Source: Paludibacter sp.
Lineage (GTDB): Bacteria; Bacteroidota; Bacteroidia; Bacteroidales; Paludibacteraceae
Length of the DNA stretch: 61,295 nt
Reading direction: 5' to 3'
NCBI GenBank assembly: GCA_029973975.1
Contig: JARKQF010000300.1
Span: 1 to 61,295, forward strand
Positions 40,125 to 50,361 of this stretch are shown here, piece after piece (positions within the stretch are counted from its first letter, which is position 1; the number at the start of each line of letters is the position of its first letter). The notes under the pieces were generated by a model. It saw nothing but the letters and a program-made list of their open reading frames with translations, was not told the DNA's origin and did no database searches. The translations under genes were made by a program, and so were the position numbers.

Positions 40125-42251
40125 ATGAAGCCCAACTTCAAAAACATTCAAATTAATGAATTTGCAGCACAAAAAGCTGCCACGATGCCTGAATCAAACT
40201 GGCTGACACCTGAATTGATTCCGGTAAAACCTTTTTATTTAAAAGATGACCTGGAAGGCATGGAGCATCTGAACTATGCTGCAGGTTTGCCGCCATATTT
40301 AAGAGGTCCCTATTCGGTGATGTATGCCATGCAACCGTGGACTATCCGTCAGTATGCCGGTTTCTCAACAGCTGAAGAATCCAATGCATTTTATCGTCGT
40401 AACCTTGCTGCTGGCCAGAAAGGTTTGTCGGTTGCATTCGACCTGGCCACACACCGGGGTTACGATGCCGACCACGAAAGGGTAGTAGGTGACGTAGGTA
40501 AGGCAGGTGTATCGATATGTTCTGTGGAAGATATGAAAGTGTTGTTCGATGGTATTCCATTGAATAAAATGTCGGTTTCCATGACTATGAACGGAGCGGT
40601 GCTTCCTATACTGGCTTTCTATATCAATGCCGGACTGGAACAGGGCGCTAAGCTCGAAGAAATGGCCGGAACCATTCAGAACGATATCCTCAAGGAATTT
40701 ATGGTGCGTAACACCTATATTTATCCGCCGAAATTCTCAATGAAGATTATTGCTGATATCTTCGAATATACGTCGAAGAACATGCCTAAATTCAACTCAA
40801 TTTCGATTTCGGGCTACCACATGCAGGAAGCCGGTGCTACTGCCGATATCGAGTTGGCTTATACGCTTGCCGACGGACTTGAGTATCTGCGTGCAGGTGT
40901 TAATGCAGGTATGGATATCGATGCCTTTGCTCCGCGTTTATCGTTCTTCTGGGCGATAGGGATGAATCACTTCATGGAAATTGCCAAAATGCGCGCTGCC
41001 CGTATGTTGTGGGCCAAGATTGTAAAACAATTCAATCCGAAGAACCCGAAATCACTGGCTTTGCGTACCCACTCGCAGACTTCAGGTTGGTCGCTGACCG
41101 AGCAGGATCCTTTCAATAATGTGGGACGTACCTGCATCGAAGCTATGGGTGCTGCATTGGGGCATACTCAGTCGTTACATACAAATGCACTGGATGAAGC
41201 TATCGCGTTACCGACCGACTTCTCAGCCCGTATTGCCCGTAATACCCAGATTTACATTCAACAGGAAACTGAAATTTGCCGCGAGGTGGATCCATGGGCA
41301 GGTTCCTATTATGTAGAGTCGCTTACCAATGAAATTGCTGAAAAAGCATGGGCGTTGATCGAAGAAGTGGAAAAACTGGGCGGTATGGCTGCTGCTATCG
41401 AAACCGGTATTCCTAAAATGCGTATTGAAGAAGCGGCTGCCCGTACACAGGCCCGTATCGACTCAGGTAAACAGGTAATTGTGGGTGTGAACCACTATCG
41501 TTTGGAAAAAGAAGATCCGATTGATATCCTCGAAGTAGATAATACAGCTGTTCGCCTTCAGCAAATTGAGCGTCTCAAACAATTGAGAGCCAACAGAAAC
41601 GAAGCTGAAGTACAGCAAGCGCTTGCCGCCATCACCGAATGTGCTAAAACAGGTAAGGGTAACTTGCTCGAACTGGCTGTTGAAGCAGCAAGGGTTCGTG
41701 CTTCCTTAGGTGAAATCTCAGATGCCTGCGAGGCTGTTGCAGGACGTTATAAAGCAACCATCAGAACAATATCAGGCGTGTATTCATCAGAAACCAAAAA
41801 CGATACAGGCTTTCAGAAAGCTTGTGAGTTGACCGAACAGTTCGCAAAAAAAGAAGGTCGCCGTCCCCGTATCATGATTGCCAAAATGGGACAGGATGGC
41901 CACGACCGTGGTGCTAAAGTAGTTGCAACCGGTTATGCCGATTGCGGATTCGATGTGGATATGGGACCGTTGTTCCAGACTCCGGCCGAAGCTGCCAAGC
42001 AAGCCGTTGAAAATGATGTGCATATCATGGGTGTTTCCTCACTTGCTGCAGGTCATAAAACACTGGTGCCTCAGGTAATTGAAGAACTGAAAAAACTGGG
42101 TCGTGAGGATATTATAGTGATTGCAGGAGGAGTTATTCCGGCGCAAGACTATGATTTCCTCTACAAAGCTGGTGTTGCAGCTATTTTTGGTCCGGGTACT
42201 TCTGTTGCTAAAGCTGCTTGCACCATTATGGAAATATTACTGGAAGAATAA
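40125..42251 (+). CDS. mutB: Methylmalonyl-CoA mutase large subunit
   Basis: This 708-residue catalytic subunit has the substrate-binding barrel ([28 protein letters not shown], a diagnostic segment near residue 65) and the C-terminal B12 domain with [15 protein letters not shown]; the His of DxHxxG is the lower axial cobalt ligand. It converts succinyl-CoA to (R)-methylmalonyl-CoA and back. It is last in the mutA-menA-CPBP-mutB unit and ends before a clear terminator. Neither the MeaB-type GTPase gene nor an epimerase gene follows. Confidence 0.97.
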   Translation: MKPNFKNIQINEFAAQKAATMPESNWLTPELIPVKPFYLKDDLEGMEHLNYAAGLPPYLRGPYSVMYAMQPWTIRQYAGFSTAEESNAFYRRNLAAGQKGLSVAFDLATHRGYDADHERVVGDVGKAGVSICSVEDMKVLFDGIPLNKMSVSMTMNGAVLPILAFYINAGLEQGAKLEEMAGTIQNDILKEFMVRNTYIYPPKFSMKIIADIFEYTSKNMPKFNSISISGYHMQEAGATADIELAYTLADGLEYLRAGVNAGMDIDAFAPRLSFFWAIGMNHFMEIAKMRAARMLWAKIVKQFNPKNPKSLALRTHSQTSGWSLTEQDPFNNVGRTCIEAMGAALGHTQSLHTNALDEAIALPTDFSARIARNTQIYIQQETEICREVDPWAGSYYVESLTNEIAEKAWALIEEVEKLGGMAAAIETGIPKMRIEEAAARTQARIDSGKQVIVGVNHYRLEKEDPIDILEVDNTAVRLQQIERLKQLRANRNEAEVQQALAAITECAKTGKGNLLELAVEAARVRASLGEISDACEAVAGRYKATIRTISGVYSSETKNDTGFQKACELTEQFAKKEGRRPRIMIAKMGQDGHDRGAKVVATGYADCGFDVDMGPLFQTPAEAAKQAVENDVHIMGVSSLAAGHKTLVPQVIEELKKLGREDIIVIAGGVIPAQDYDFLYKAGVAAIFGPGTSVAKAACTIMEILLEE

Positions 42252-42277
42252 GTTATTATTTTGACTTATAAAAATAT

Positions 42278-42318
42278 GTAAAGGACTGATCTGTTTGTTA
42301 CAGGTCAGCCCTTTTTAC
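42278..42318 (+). terminator. Terminator of the mutAB unit
   Basis: A 17-bp imperfect stem (42278-42294 with 42300-42318) and TTTTT in the 3' arm, 27 bp after the mutB stop. Confidence 0.75.
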
Positions 42319-42427
42319 TTTGGGTATATTTGATGAATAAATAAACAAAATATTTTTCTAGTTGTTGTAAAACTGAAGCGATAAACTAATTGGTACGAAA
42401 TATACTTTCTGAAGAATCGAACTGCCG

Positions 42428-45229
42428 ATGGAATCATCCACAGCCAATAATATTGAACTAATATTCGGGAACAAACAAAAAAGATACAGGTCCCTGATAG
42501 ATAATTTGAAAGATATTGTTTTTCATGTCGACAACGAAGGGAAAATTATATTTTTGAATAAGGCCTGGGAAAGAATATTAGGCTATACAGTAGAAGAATC
42601 TTTAGGTGAACATTTTGATAGGTTTATTTATGCAGATGATAGTTTAATCGCACAGAATATTTTTGAGAATTTATTAAAACACGAAGGAGAATATGTTCCT
42701 CATCAGTTCAGAGCGATGACTAAAGCCGGGGTAGTCAGATGGGTGGAGGTTTTTGCATGGATCAGTCAGGATAATAAAAATAAACGCATTGGTATATTTG
42801 GTTCAGTAACTGATATCACGGAACAAAAGCACATCAAGGAACTTGAAGCGGAATTGTTGCAAGTATCGATTAAATTAACGGCAACTCCCGGTATTGAAAT
42901 TCCATCCGCATTTAACTTTGCATTAAGCCGCATCGGTAAATTTTTTGGAGCTGATAGATCTTATATTTTCGAGTTCAGTTCCGATTATAAAACCATGAGT
43001 AATACCTACGAGTGGTGTAACGAAGGAGTAGAGCCTCAAATCCATATTTTGCAGCAAATTCCATGTGATACGATTCCCATGTGGATGGAAACTTTGCAAA
43101 GCAATCGTGAAATTGTGATTTCCTCTGTTGTCGAACTGGATGACCGCTGGAAAATAGAGCGTCTTACAATGAAAGGATTAGGTATACGAGCAGTTTTGAT
43201 TATACCTATATTTGCAGAAAAGGTACTGATTGCCTTTTTAGGCCTGGATTATGTCCAGAGTTCAAAAAAGTTTTCTGCCTCGGAAATAAATATTCTGAAA
43301 GTTTGGGGCAATATGTTTACCGGGATCATCCTGAATCAACGAAAAGAAATACTATTGAATCAGACACAGCGGAATTTTGAGAGCTTTTTCAGGGCTAACA
43401 ACGATTTTCTTTTTGTATTCAATGCCGAGGGGAAAATTGTGGAGATAAATGAGATTGTTAAGAAAAGACTTAACTACAGTTCGGAGGATTTGATTGGTCA
43501 GCCCATCGAATCTGTATATCCGAAAGAAAGACAGCAGGAAGCTAAAAAAGTTGTGTATAAAATGTATGTCGGTCTGATCGACAAACATACAATGCCTCTG
43601 GTATCAAAATCGGGAGAAATGATTCCGGTTGAGACCGTTGTAAAACATGGCTTCTGGAATGATACGCCGGCTTATTTTGCAATTAGCCGTGATATTTCGG
43701 GGATACTTTTATCGGAAGAAAAATTTTCAAAAGCCTTTCAATCCAATACGGTGTTAATGGGTATCATCAATATGGAAACCGACCGTTTTATTGATGTAAA
43801 CGATACCATGATAAAAAAAACCGGATATGAACGTGAAGAGGTGGTGGGTAAAACTGTTCCTGAGTTAAATTTATTCCGTAATCTGCAGAAGTTTGATGTT
43901 GATTTTGAATATGTTAAAAACAGCCTTCCGTTTAAGGAAATTGAAGCGGATTTGGTCAAAAAAGACGGTTCAGTCATGGTCGGATTATTCTCTGCCGATT
44001 CAATTTATGTAGGTAAAGATCAGTGCTTGCTGATTACCATGATTGATATTACGAGGCGAAAAGAAGCGGAGAATGAACTGGTAAGGGCCAGGAAAGAGGC
44101 AGAAGAAGCCAATAGATCAAAGAGTGAGTTTCTTTCCAGAATGAGTCATGAATTGCGTACTCCCATGAATTCTATTCTCGGTTTTGCTCAACTACTGGAA
44201 ATGAATAATGATTTACCGGATTCTCAGCGTAAAGGTGTAAAGCACATCATGAATAATGGCAGGCATCTGCTAAAACTCATCAATGAGGTACTCGATATGG
44301 CCAGAATTGAGTCCGGTAAAATTTCTATGTCGATCGAAAATATCCAGATACAGGAAACCATCAAAGAAGCGGTTGACATCATAAAACCTTTGATGAAAGA
44401 AAAGAATATCAGCCTGAAGTTGCTGGAAGATCTTTCTGAAACTGTTTTCGTCAAAGCCGATAAACAACGGTTGATTCAGGTGTTGGTAAATCTGTTGAGC
44501 AATGCCGTCAAATACAACAAACCAAACGGTTCTATCATATTAAATTTTTTTATTAATCCTGCCAATAAAGATTTCATAAGAATTACCATCAAAGATACCG
44601 GTGTCGGAATAGAAGATGCAAATATTTCGCGATTATTCATTCCTTTTGAAAGAATAGAAACGGAAGATTTTTCTCCGGAAGGTACCGGACTGGGATTGCC
44701 GATTGCCCTGGAGTTAATGCATATTATGAATGGAAATATAGGGGTAAAAAGCCAGTATGGCGTTGGGAGTACATTTTGGGTTGATATTCCGTTGGCTGAA
44801 CATCAGAGCCGGGACATGGTGAACCAGGATACTGCTGTTTCTGTTCTGTCGGATCCGGTAGAGCGGGTTGCGACCATTTTATATATCGAAGACAATCTTT
44901 CCAATACGGATCTGATTAAACAAGTGATGAGCAATCTTCGTCCTAATATCAAGCTGGTTTGTGATATGCATGGAAAGAAAACGATTTCTTTAGCTAAACA
45001 ACACAAGCCGGACCTGGTCCTGCTCGATTTAAATCTTCCTGACATTCATGGCAGCGAAGTATTGGGAGAATTGAAGAATGACGCTGAAACAGCTCATATT
45101 CCTGTCGTAGTATTAACTGCAGATGCTACTCAAAGTCAAATGAAAAAATTGATGCAAACAGGTGCCAGAGCGTACCTGACCAAGCCGGTGGATCTTGTTA
45201 ACCTGTTGATTGAAATTGATAAATTTTGA
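42428..45229 (+). CDS. Hybrid sensor histidine kinase (PAS-GAF-PAS-PAS-HisKA-HATPase-REC)
   Basis: This 933-residue, apparently cytosolic protein has no membrane segment. In order: PAS (about 18-130), GAF (about 145-300), two PAS domains (about 320-435, 440-550), HisKA with MSHELRTPMNS (His574), HATPase (about 670-790) and a C-terminal receiver (about 815-933) with Asp867. The receiver should accept phosphate from His574; no Hpt domain is included, so an outside phosphotransfer partner or output is needed. It is followed by a paralogous kinase and a lone receiver protein. Signal unknown; PAS/GAF domains suggest small molecules or redox. Confidence 0.93.
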   Translation: MESSTANNIELIFGNKQKRYRSLIDNLKDIVFHVDNEGKIIFLNKAWERILGYTVEESLGEHFDRFIYADDSLIAQNIFENLLKHEGEYVPHQFRAMTKAGVVRWVEVFAWISQDNKNKRIGIFGSVTDITEQKHIKELEAELLQVSIKLTATPGIEIPSAFNFALSRIGKFFGADRSYIFEFSSDYKTMSNTYEWCNEGVEPQIHILQQIPCDTIPMWMETLQSNREIVISSVVELDDRWKIERLTMKGLGIRAVLIIPIFAEKVLIAFLGLDYVQSSKKFSASEINILKVWGNMFTGIILNQRKEILLNQTQRNFESFFRANNDFLFVFNAEGKIVEINEIVKKRLNYSSEDLIGQPIESVYPKERQQEAKKVVYKMYVGLIDKHTMPLVSKSGEMIPVETVVKHGFWNDTPAYFAISRDISGILLSEEKFSKAFQSNTVLMGIINMETDRFIDVNDTMIKKTGYEREEVVGKTVPELNLFRNLQKFDVDFEYVKNSLPFKEIEADLVKKDGSVMVGLFSADSIYVGKDQCLLITMIDITRRKEAENELVRARKEAEEANRSKSEFLSRMSHELRTPMNSILGFAQLLEMNNDLPDSQRKGVKHIMNNGRHLLKLINEVLDMARIESGKISMSIENIQIQETIKEAVDIIKPLMKEKNISLKLLEDLSETVFVKADKQRLIQVLVNLLSNAVKYNKPNGSIILNFFINPANKDFIRITIKDTGVGIEDANISRLFIPFERIETEDFSPEGTGLGLPIALELMHIMNGNIGVKSQYGVGSTFWVDIPLAEHQSRDMVNQDTAVSVLSDPVERVATILYIEDNLSNTDLIKQVMSNLRPNIKLVCDMHGKKTISLAKQHKPDLVLLDLNLPDIHGSEVLGELKNDAETAHIPVVVLTADATQSQMKKLMQTGARAYLTKPVDLVNLLIEIDKF

Positions 45230-45349
45230 GTTAAAACCACCTGTGTCAATCGACAATCAGTTTACTTACATATCTTTAAAACCCCTGTGTTTTATTGACA
45301 GAGTTTTACAATAAACCATATTATATCTTGTATTTGTCAGACTTTTAAG

Positions 45350-45357
45350 TAACTTTG
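45350..45357 (+). promoter_or_regulatory. -7 box for second hybrid kinase
   Basis: TAACTTTG, 50 bp before the ATG at 45407. The 45230-45406 gap also holds a long-range TGTCAAT/ATTGACA complement of uncertain meaning. Confidence 0.45.
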
Positions 45358-45406
45358 CAGTGCAACTTTTTTAATTGTACTAAAAGGTCTTGTCGATACC
45401 TCATAT

Positions 45407-48184
45407 ATGGATGAAAAATCACTGAATGCCATCTTAAACAGTCCTATCCTGGGTTATGCCTATCATCGTATTGTGTTGGATGATAAGGGGATGCCCGTCG
45501 ATTATGTTTTTCTCGAAGTAAATAAAGCGTTTGAAAATCTGACAGGATTAAAAAGAGAAAATATTCTGAATAAATCCATTAAGGAAACATTACCCGGAAT
45601 TGCAGAAGGAGATTTTGACTGGATTGATTTTTATGGTGAGGTGGCACTGAAAGGGTTGGAAAAGAACTTTGATCAGTATTCGCTGCCATTGGATAAATGG
45701 TACAGAGTGCAGGTTTATTCTCCCGAGAAAAATCATTTTGCAACCATCTTTATCGATATATCCGACTCAAAAAAGACAGAAGAAGACCTTAGAAAAAGTG
45801 AGGAAAAGTATCGGAAACTGATTGAAAACAGTCATGAAATAATCTACCAGCTTTCTAAAGAAGGTCATTTCCTGTTTGTATCTCCTGCGTGGACTTATAT
45901 GCTGGGGCATTTACCCGAACAAGTTGTTGGGCACTCGTTTACAGAGTTTGTGTATGAAGAAGACTGGGAAAACTGTTTCGCTTTTCTGAATAATTTGCTG
46001 GTAACCGGAGAACGTATATCAGGTGTCGAATATCGTGTAAGACATATAGATGGTTCCTGGCACTGGCATAGCTCAAGCGCTTCGCCGATTTTTGATCATG
46101 AGAAAAAAATAATTGGTTTTGATGGTGTCGCAAGAGATATAACAGAGAAAAGAAAATCGGATGATTTGCTGCGCAAATTGTCTCTTGCAGTAGAACAAAG
46201 TCCTGTTTCTGTTGTAATTACTGATTTGAATGCCAGCGTAGAGTATGTAAATAAAAAATTTACAGATCTCACAGGTTATAGTTCAGATGAGTTAATCGGC
46301 CGGAATCCACGTGTCTTAAAATCGGGAGAGCACCCGAGAGCTTTTTATGTTGATTTGTGGGATACGCTTAAATCAGGTAAAGCCTGGAAAGGAGAATTTC
46401 ATAACCGCAAAAAAGATGGTGATTTATTCTGGGAACTTGCTTCCATTTCGCCTATTACCAACGACAAAGGGGAGATTACCCATTACCTGGGAATTAAAGA
46501 AGATATAACGGAACGTAAATTATCGGAAAAGCAACTACATAAATTCTCTAAAGTAGTTGAACAGAGTCCCAATATGATTTTAATCACCGATTTGAATTAC
46601 GTTATTGAATATGTAAATCCTTCTTTTTCGAGAGTGTCTGGGTATTCTCAGGAAGATATTGTCGGCAGGCAGTATAAATTTCTGAAGTTGGCCATGGCAG
46701 ATGAGCCGGAATATGAAGAATTATGGACAGCATTAAGAGAAGGCCATGTATGGCATGGCGAAAATATTGACAAACGGAAAAACGGAGAATTATACTGGCA
46801 GGATGTATCTATTAATCCCATTTTAGATGAAAATGGCCAAACCATACATTTTGTATCTATCATGCAGGATATCAGTGGCAGAAAGAAAGTGGAGGAAGAA
46901 CTTCAGGAATTAAATCTGAGTCTGGAACAGAAGGTGATGGAAAGAACATCAGAGTTGTCTATTACCAATGAGTTTTTGATGAAAGAGGTAATTGCCCGTA
47001 AAAAACACGAAACGGAGTTGAAATTAGCCAGGAATGAGGCAGAAAAAGCAAACAAGGCTAAAAGTGAATTTATTTCAAGGATGAGTCATGAGCTTCGTAC
47101 CCCGATGAATTCAATACTGGGTTTCGCACAGTTATTCTCAATGGGTGAATTGTCACCTGTGCAGCGACGTGGAGTTGATCATATTCTGACCAGTGGTAAT
47201 CATCTTCTGAAACTAATTAATGAGGTGCTTGATATTTCCAAAATTGAAGCTGGAAAAATGTCGTTGAGTGTTGAACAAATAAAGGTGAAGGAAGCGATTT
47301 CAGAAGCCATAGATTTGGTGCACCCGCTTACAATCAATCCGCAAATTACAATTTGTTATATTCCGCACGAAACGGATGATTTATCTATAAAAGCTGACAA
47401 ACAGAGGGTGATTCAGGTATTGGTAAATATCCTGACCAATGCAATTAAATACAATAAGAAAGGTGGAACTGTAACAGTCGAAGCTTTTGTTGAACCGGGA
47501 GATGTTGCTGAAAATGATAGGGTTAAAATTGCCATAAAGGATACTGGCGTGGGTATTGCCGAAAAAGATATCAATAAATTATTTATCCCGTTTGAACGAC
47601 TTGCCAATACAGAAATGCAGATTGAAGGAACTGGCCTGGGTTTGTCAATAGCAAAAGAACTGACAGCCTTAATGGATGGCGAAATTTCTGTTCAAAGTAA
47701 GTCAGGTGAAGGTAGTACATTCTTCATTACGCTGCCTCATGTTAGTCATGATAAGCTGAATTTATCAGGGTTAAACGGGAGCGATGTTGTTAGCAGTAAT
47801 AATAAAAAAGCGAAGGGTACGGTTTTATACATTGAAGATAACCATTCCAATATTGAACTGGTCGAGCAGGTGTTGACAACGCACAGGCCCGATATCAAAC
47901 TGATTTGTAGTAAATACGGAAAACAGACTATTGACCTGGCGATTGAACATGCTCCTGATTTGATTCTGCTCGATCTTGACTTGCCAGATACACACGGCAG
48001 TGAAGTAATCCGGGAATTGAAGCAGCATAGACAGACCAAACACATTCCGGTTGTCATCATCAGCGCAGATGCTATGCCGTACCGGATAAAAAGCCTGATG
48101 AAGTCAGGGGCAGAACGCTACCTGACGAAACCGTTGGATGTGCTGGAACTCTTGCAGGAAATCGATAAATACCAGAAAAAATAA
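45407..48184 (+). CDS. Hybrid sensor histidine kinase (four PAS-HisKA-HATPase-REC)
   Basis: This 925-residue protein has four PAS domains (about 5-115, 128-250, 256-375, 380-500) and a coiled coil (about 500-550). HisKA carries MSHELRTPMNSILGFAQL (His561), followed by HATPase (about 655-775) and a receiver (about 800-925) with Asp856. The kinase core and receiver are close copies of the preceding protein (same HELRTPMNSILGFAQL and DLxLPDxHGSEV segments), so the pair arose by duplication with divergent sensor halves. No membrane segments. A single-domain receiver is encoded 43 bp downstream. Confidence 0.93.
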   Translation: MDEKSLNAILNSPILGYAYHRIVLDDKGMPVDYVFLEVNKAFENLTGLKRENILNKSIKETLPGIAEGDFDWIDFYGEVALKGLEKNFDQYSLPLDKWYRVQVYSPEKNHFATIFIDISDSKKTEEDLRKSEEKYRKLIENSHEIIYQLSKEGHFLFVSPAWTYMLGHLPEQVVGHSFTEFVYEEDWENCFAFLNNLLVTGERISGVEYRVRHIDGSWHWHSSSASPIFDHEKKIIGFDGVARDITEKRKSDDLLRKLSLAVEQSPVSVVITDLNASVEYVNKKFTDLTGYSSDELIGRNPRVLKSGEHPRAFYVDLWDTLKSGKAWKGEFHNRKKDGDLFWELASISPITNDKGEITHYLGIKEDITERKLSEKQLHKFSKVVEQSPNMILITDLNYVIEYVNPSFSRVSGYSQEDIVGRQYKFLKLAMADEPEYEELWTALREGHVWHGENIDKRKNGELYWQDVSINPILDENGQTIHFVSIMQDISGRKKVEEELQELNLSLEQKVMERTSELSITNEFLMKEVIARKKHETELKLARNEAEKANKAKSEFISRMSHELRTPMNSILGFAQLFSMGELSPVQRRGVDHILTSGNHLLKLINEVLDISKIEAGKMSLSVEQIKVKEAISEAIDLVHPLTINPQITICYIPHETDDLSIKADKQRVIQVLVNILTNAIKYNKKGGTVTVEAFVEPGDVAENDRVKIAIKDTGVGIAEKDINKLFIPFERLANTEMQIEGTGLGLSIAKELTALMDGEISVQSKSGEGSTFFITLPHVSHDKLNLSGLNGSDVVSSNNKKAKGTVLYIEDNHSNIELVEQVLTTHRPDIKLICSKYGKQTIDLAIEHAPDLILLDLDLPDTHGSEVIRELKQHRQTKHIPVVIISADAMPYRIKSLMKSGAERYLTKPLDVLELLQEIDKYQKK

Positions 48185-48227
48185 GAATGAATGTTGTGTA
48201 ATTTGTTTAAATAAAATTTGTTGTGTT

Positions 48228-48722
48228 ATGATTGAACATAATTTAAAAAACGCAAAGATATTGATCGTAGATGATCTCGAGTCCAATATCGATGTATTGA
48301 AAGGATTACTCGAAATTGAAGGCTATACTCAAGTAGAGAGTACGATGGATCCGCGCAAAGTAAGTGAGCTTGTTAAAACATACGACCCTGATTTGATTTT
48401 ACTTGACCTGATGATGCCTCACATGACCGGTTACGAGGTGATGGATAAATTGAGAGAAGAAAGAATGAAATCGTTGAGTCCCAACAGATATTTGCCCATT
48501 CTGGTATTGACTGCCGATATCACCACTGAAGCTAAACATAAGGCTTTGAAATGTGGTGCGAAAGATTTTCTTTCAAAACCTTTTGATTTAATTGAAGTGA
48601 GTTATCGAATTAAAAATCTGCTCGAAACGCAATACTTATATCAACAACTGAAAAGCCGTAATCAGGTGCTGGAAGAGAAAGTGGTTGAGTTTTTGAAAAT
48701 TATGGATGATTGGTATAAATAA
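48228..48722 (+). CDS. Single-domain response regulator with C-terminal helix
   Basis: The start MIEHNLKNAKILIVDD at 48228 is chosen; an earlier in-frame ATG (48138) lies inside the preceding kinase gene. This gives 164 residues: a receiver (about 8-130) with acidic pair DD, phospho-acceptor Asp60 (LILLDLMMPHMTGYE) and SKPF lysine, then a coiled-coil-like tail (about 130-164). No output domain, so it probably works as a phosphate shuttle or by protein contact for the two hybrid kinases upstream. Confidence 0.9.
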   Translation: MIEHNLKNAKILIVDDLESNIDVLKGLLEIEGYTQVESTMDPRKVSELVKTYDPDLILLDLMMPHMTGYEVMDKLREERMKSLSPNRYLPILVLTADITTEAKHKALKCGAKDFLSKPFDLIEVSYRIKNLLETQYLYQQLKSRNQVLEEKVVEFLKIMDDWYK

Positions 48723-48745
48723 ATACTCAAATTGCTGTTTTTTTT

Positions 48746-49171
48746 ATGGAAATTAATCAATTAATTACAGTTAACAATGAAGTGTTTTCTGCATTTGAAA
48801 AACTGCTTTCACAGCTATCAGACAACATAAAACTGACTAAAGAAAATTTATCTGAAGTTATTAACTCAAAAGACACATATATATTTGTTGCAGAGGAAGA
48901 TGGAGAAATAATCGGAATACTTACTTTAATCACATACCTTATTCCAAGCGGAAGAAAATCCTGGATTGAAGATGTTGTTGTTAATAATAATATCAGGGGA
49001 AAAGGGATAGGACGAAAGTTGGTTCAACACGCCATTGATCATGCAAGTGCAATGGGTATAACAAAAATAGATCTGACATCAAGTTTCGAAAGGGTTGCAG
49101 CAAATGAGTTATATCAAAAAATGGGTTTTAAGAAAAGGGATACGAATGTGTATAGATTAGAAATTAACTAG
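48746..49171 (+). CDS. GNAT-family N-acetyltransferase
   Basis: This 141-residue protein has the acetyl-CoA binding segment NIRGKGIGRKLVQHAIDHA (R-G-x-G-I-G) and the C-terminal YQKMGF motif of GNAT enzymes. Acceptor substrate unknown. It lies 23 bp after the receiver gene and 22 bp before an oxidoreductase gene and may be transcribed with them. Its AT-richer codons and lysine-rich sequence differ a little from its neighbours. Confidence 0.88.
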   Translation: MEINQLITVNNEVFSAFEKLLSQLSDNIKLTKENLSEVINSKDTYIFVAEEDGEIIGILTLITYLIPSGRKSWIEDVVVNNNIRGKGIGRKLVQHAIDHASAMGITKIDLTSSFERVAANELYQKMGFKKRDTNVYRLEIN

Positions 49172-49193
49172 CTTGAAAAATATCATCTAAAAT

Positions 49194-50237
49194 ATGATGA
49201 AAAGCATGACGGAAACTAAATCACCTAATATCCGTTTCGGCATTGTCGGAACAAACTTCATAACCGACTGGATAATCGCAGCATCTAAACAGGAAACACG
49301 TTTTGAATTGGTCGCGATATATTCCCGTACACAGGAAACAGCTGATGCTTATGCTGTCAGGCATAACATTCCATATACCTTTACTTCGCTCGAAGAGATG
49401 GCAAAAAGCCCGCTGATTGATGCGGTGTACATCGCATCTCCCAACTTTTTGCATGCAGAGCAAAGCATCCTGTGTATGCAGTATGGCAAACATGTGTTGT
49501 GCGAGAAACCACTTGCCTCGAATGCGAAAGAGGCAAGCCGGATGATTGAAGCTGCGAAGCAGTATAATGTCACGTTGATGGAAGCCATGAAACCCACGCT
49601 GACTCCCAACTTCGGTGTTGTGAGGGATAATCTGCACAGGGTAGGGAAATTGCGGCATTATTTCTCGTCTTATTGCCAGTATTCATCCCGCTACGAGAAA
49701 TACAAGGCCGGCATTCCCGTGAATGCTTTTGACCTTGCTCTTTCCAACGGTTCTGTAATGGATATTGGTGTATATACCATTTACCCGATGGTAGTTCTTT
49801 TCGGAAAACCTGCAAAAATAAAGGCGCAGGGTGTGAAACTGGAAACAGGTGCGGATGTGTTCGGTACGGTTGGCTTTGAGTATGAAAACGGTATGAATGC
49901 AACGGTTCTTTATTCCAAAGTGTCAGATTCCGTACTTCCGACTGAAATCCAGGGTGAATCGGGCAATATATTGCTGGATCGCATTAACCTCATTAAAAAA
50001 GTTAGCTTTATTGGTGGAGGACAGGCTTCAATGGGAAAAGGGATGCTGTCTAAACCGGAGGATATTTCCGTAGAGGTTGATAAAGATGAATATTATTATG
50101 AACTGAAGCATTTTATTGATTTGGTTTTAGCGGGAAAACCTGAGTCGGATATCAACAGTCATCAAAACTCTCTTATTACCCTTGAAATTATGGATGAAAT
50201 ACGCCGGCAACTGGGAGTTGTTTTTCCTGCGGATTAA
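49194..50237 (+). CDS. Gfo/Idh/MocA-family oxidoreductase
   Basis: This 347-residue NAD(P)-dependent protein has an N-terminal Rossmann fold (IRFGIVGTNFITDWII; the last Gly of GxGxxG is replaced) and the family motif CEKPLASNAKEA with the catalytic-site lysine. A C-terminal alpha/beta substrate domain (about 125-340) follows. The layout resembles YcjS/dimeric dihydrodiol dehydrogenase-type sugar oxidoreductases; substrate unknown. Two adjacent ATGs (49194, 49197) are equivalent start options. Confidence 0.9.
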   Translation: MMKSMTETKSPNIRFGIVGTNFITDWIIAASKQETRFELVAIYSRTQETADAYAVRHNIPYTFTSLEEMAKSPLIDAVYIASPNFLHAEQSILCMQYGKHVLCEKPLASNAKEASRMIEAAKQYNVTLMEAMKPTLTPNFGVVRDNLHRVGKLRHYFSSYCQYSSRYEKYKAGIPVNAFDLALSNGSVMDIGVYTIYPMVVLFGKPAKIKAQGVKLETGADVFGTVGFEYENGMNATVLYSKVSDSVLPTEIQGESGNILLDRINLIKKVSFIGGGQASMGKGMLSKPEDISVEVDKDEYYYELKHFIDLVLAGKPESDINSHQNSLITLEIMDEIRRQLGVVFPAD

Positions 50238-50361
50238 AACCACAACTTTCCACACTTTTCCACATTTGCGTTTTTTGTTAATGTGTTCATAACAAGAGTT
50301 TTATTGTTTTGGAACAGCACTTGCTTTTGAGTAATCAAACAAATCAATAAAATTTACGATT

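Noticed and set aside
45230-45406. Terminator between the two hybrid kinases
   Set aside because: Only scattered short complements (TGTCAAT/ATTGACA) without a compact stem and T-run.
48138-48227. N-terminal extension of the lone receiver protein
   Set aside because: The extension overlaps the upstream kinase gene and is Cys/Asn-rich noise; the receiver fold starts at 48228.
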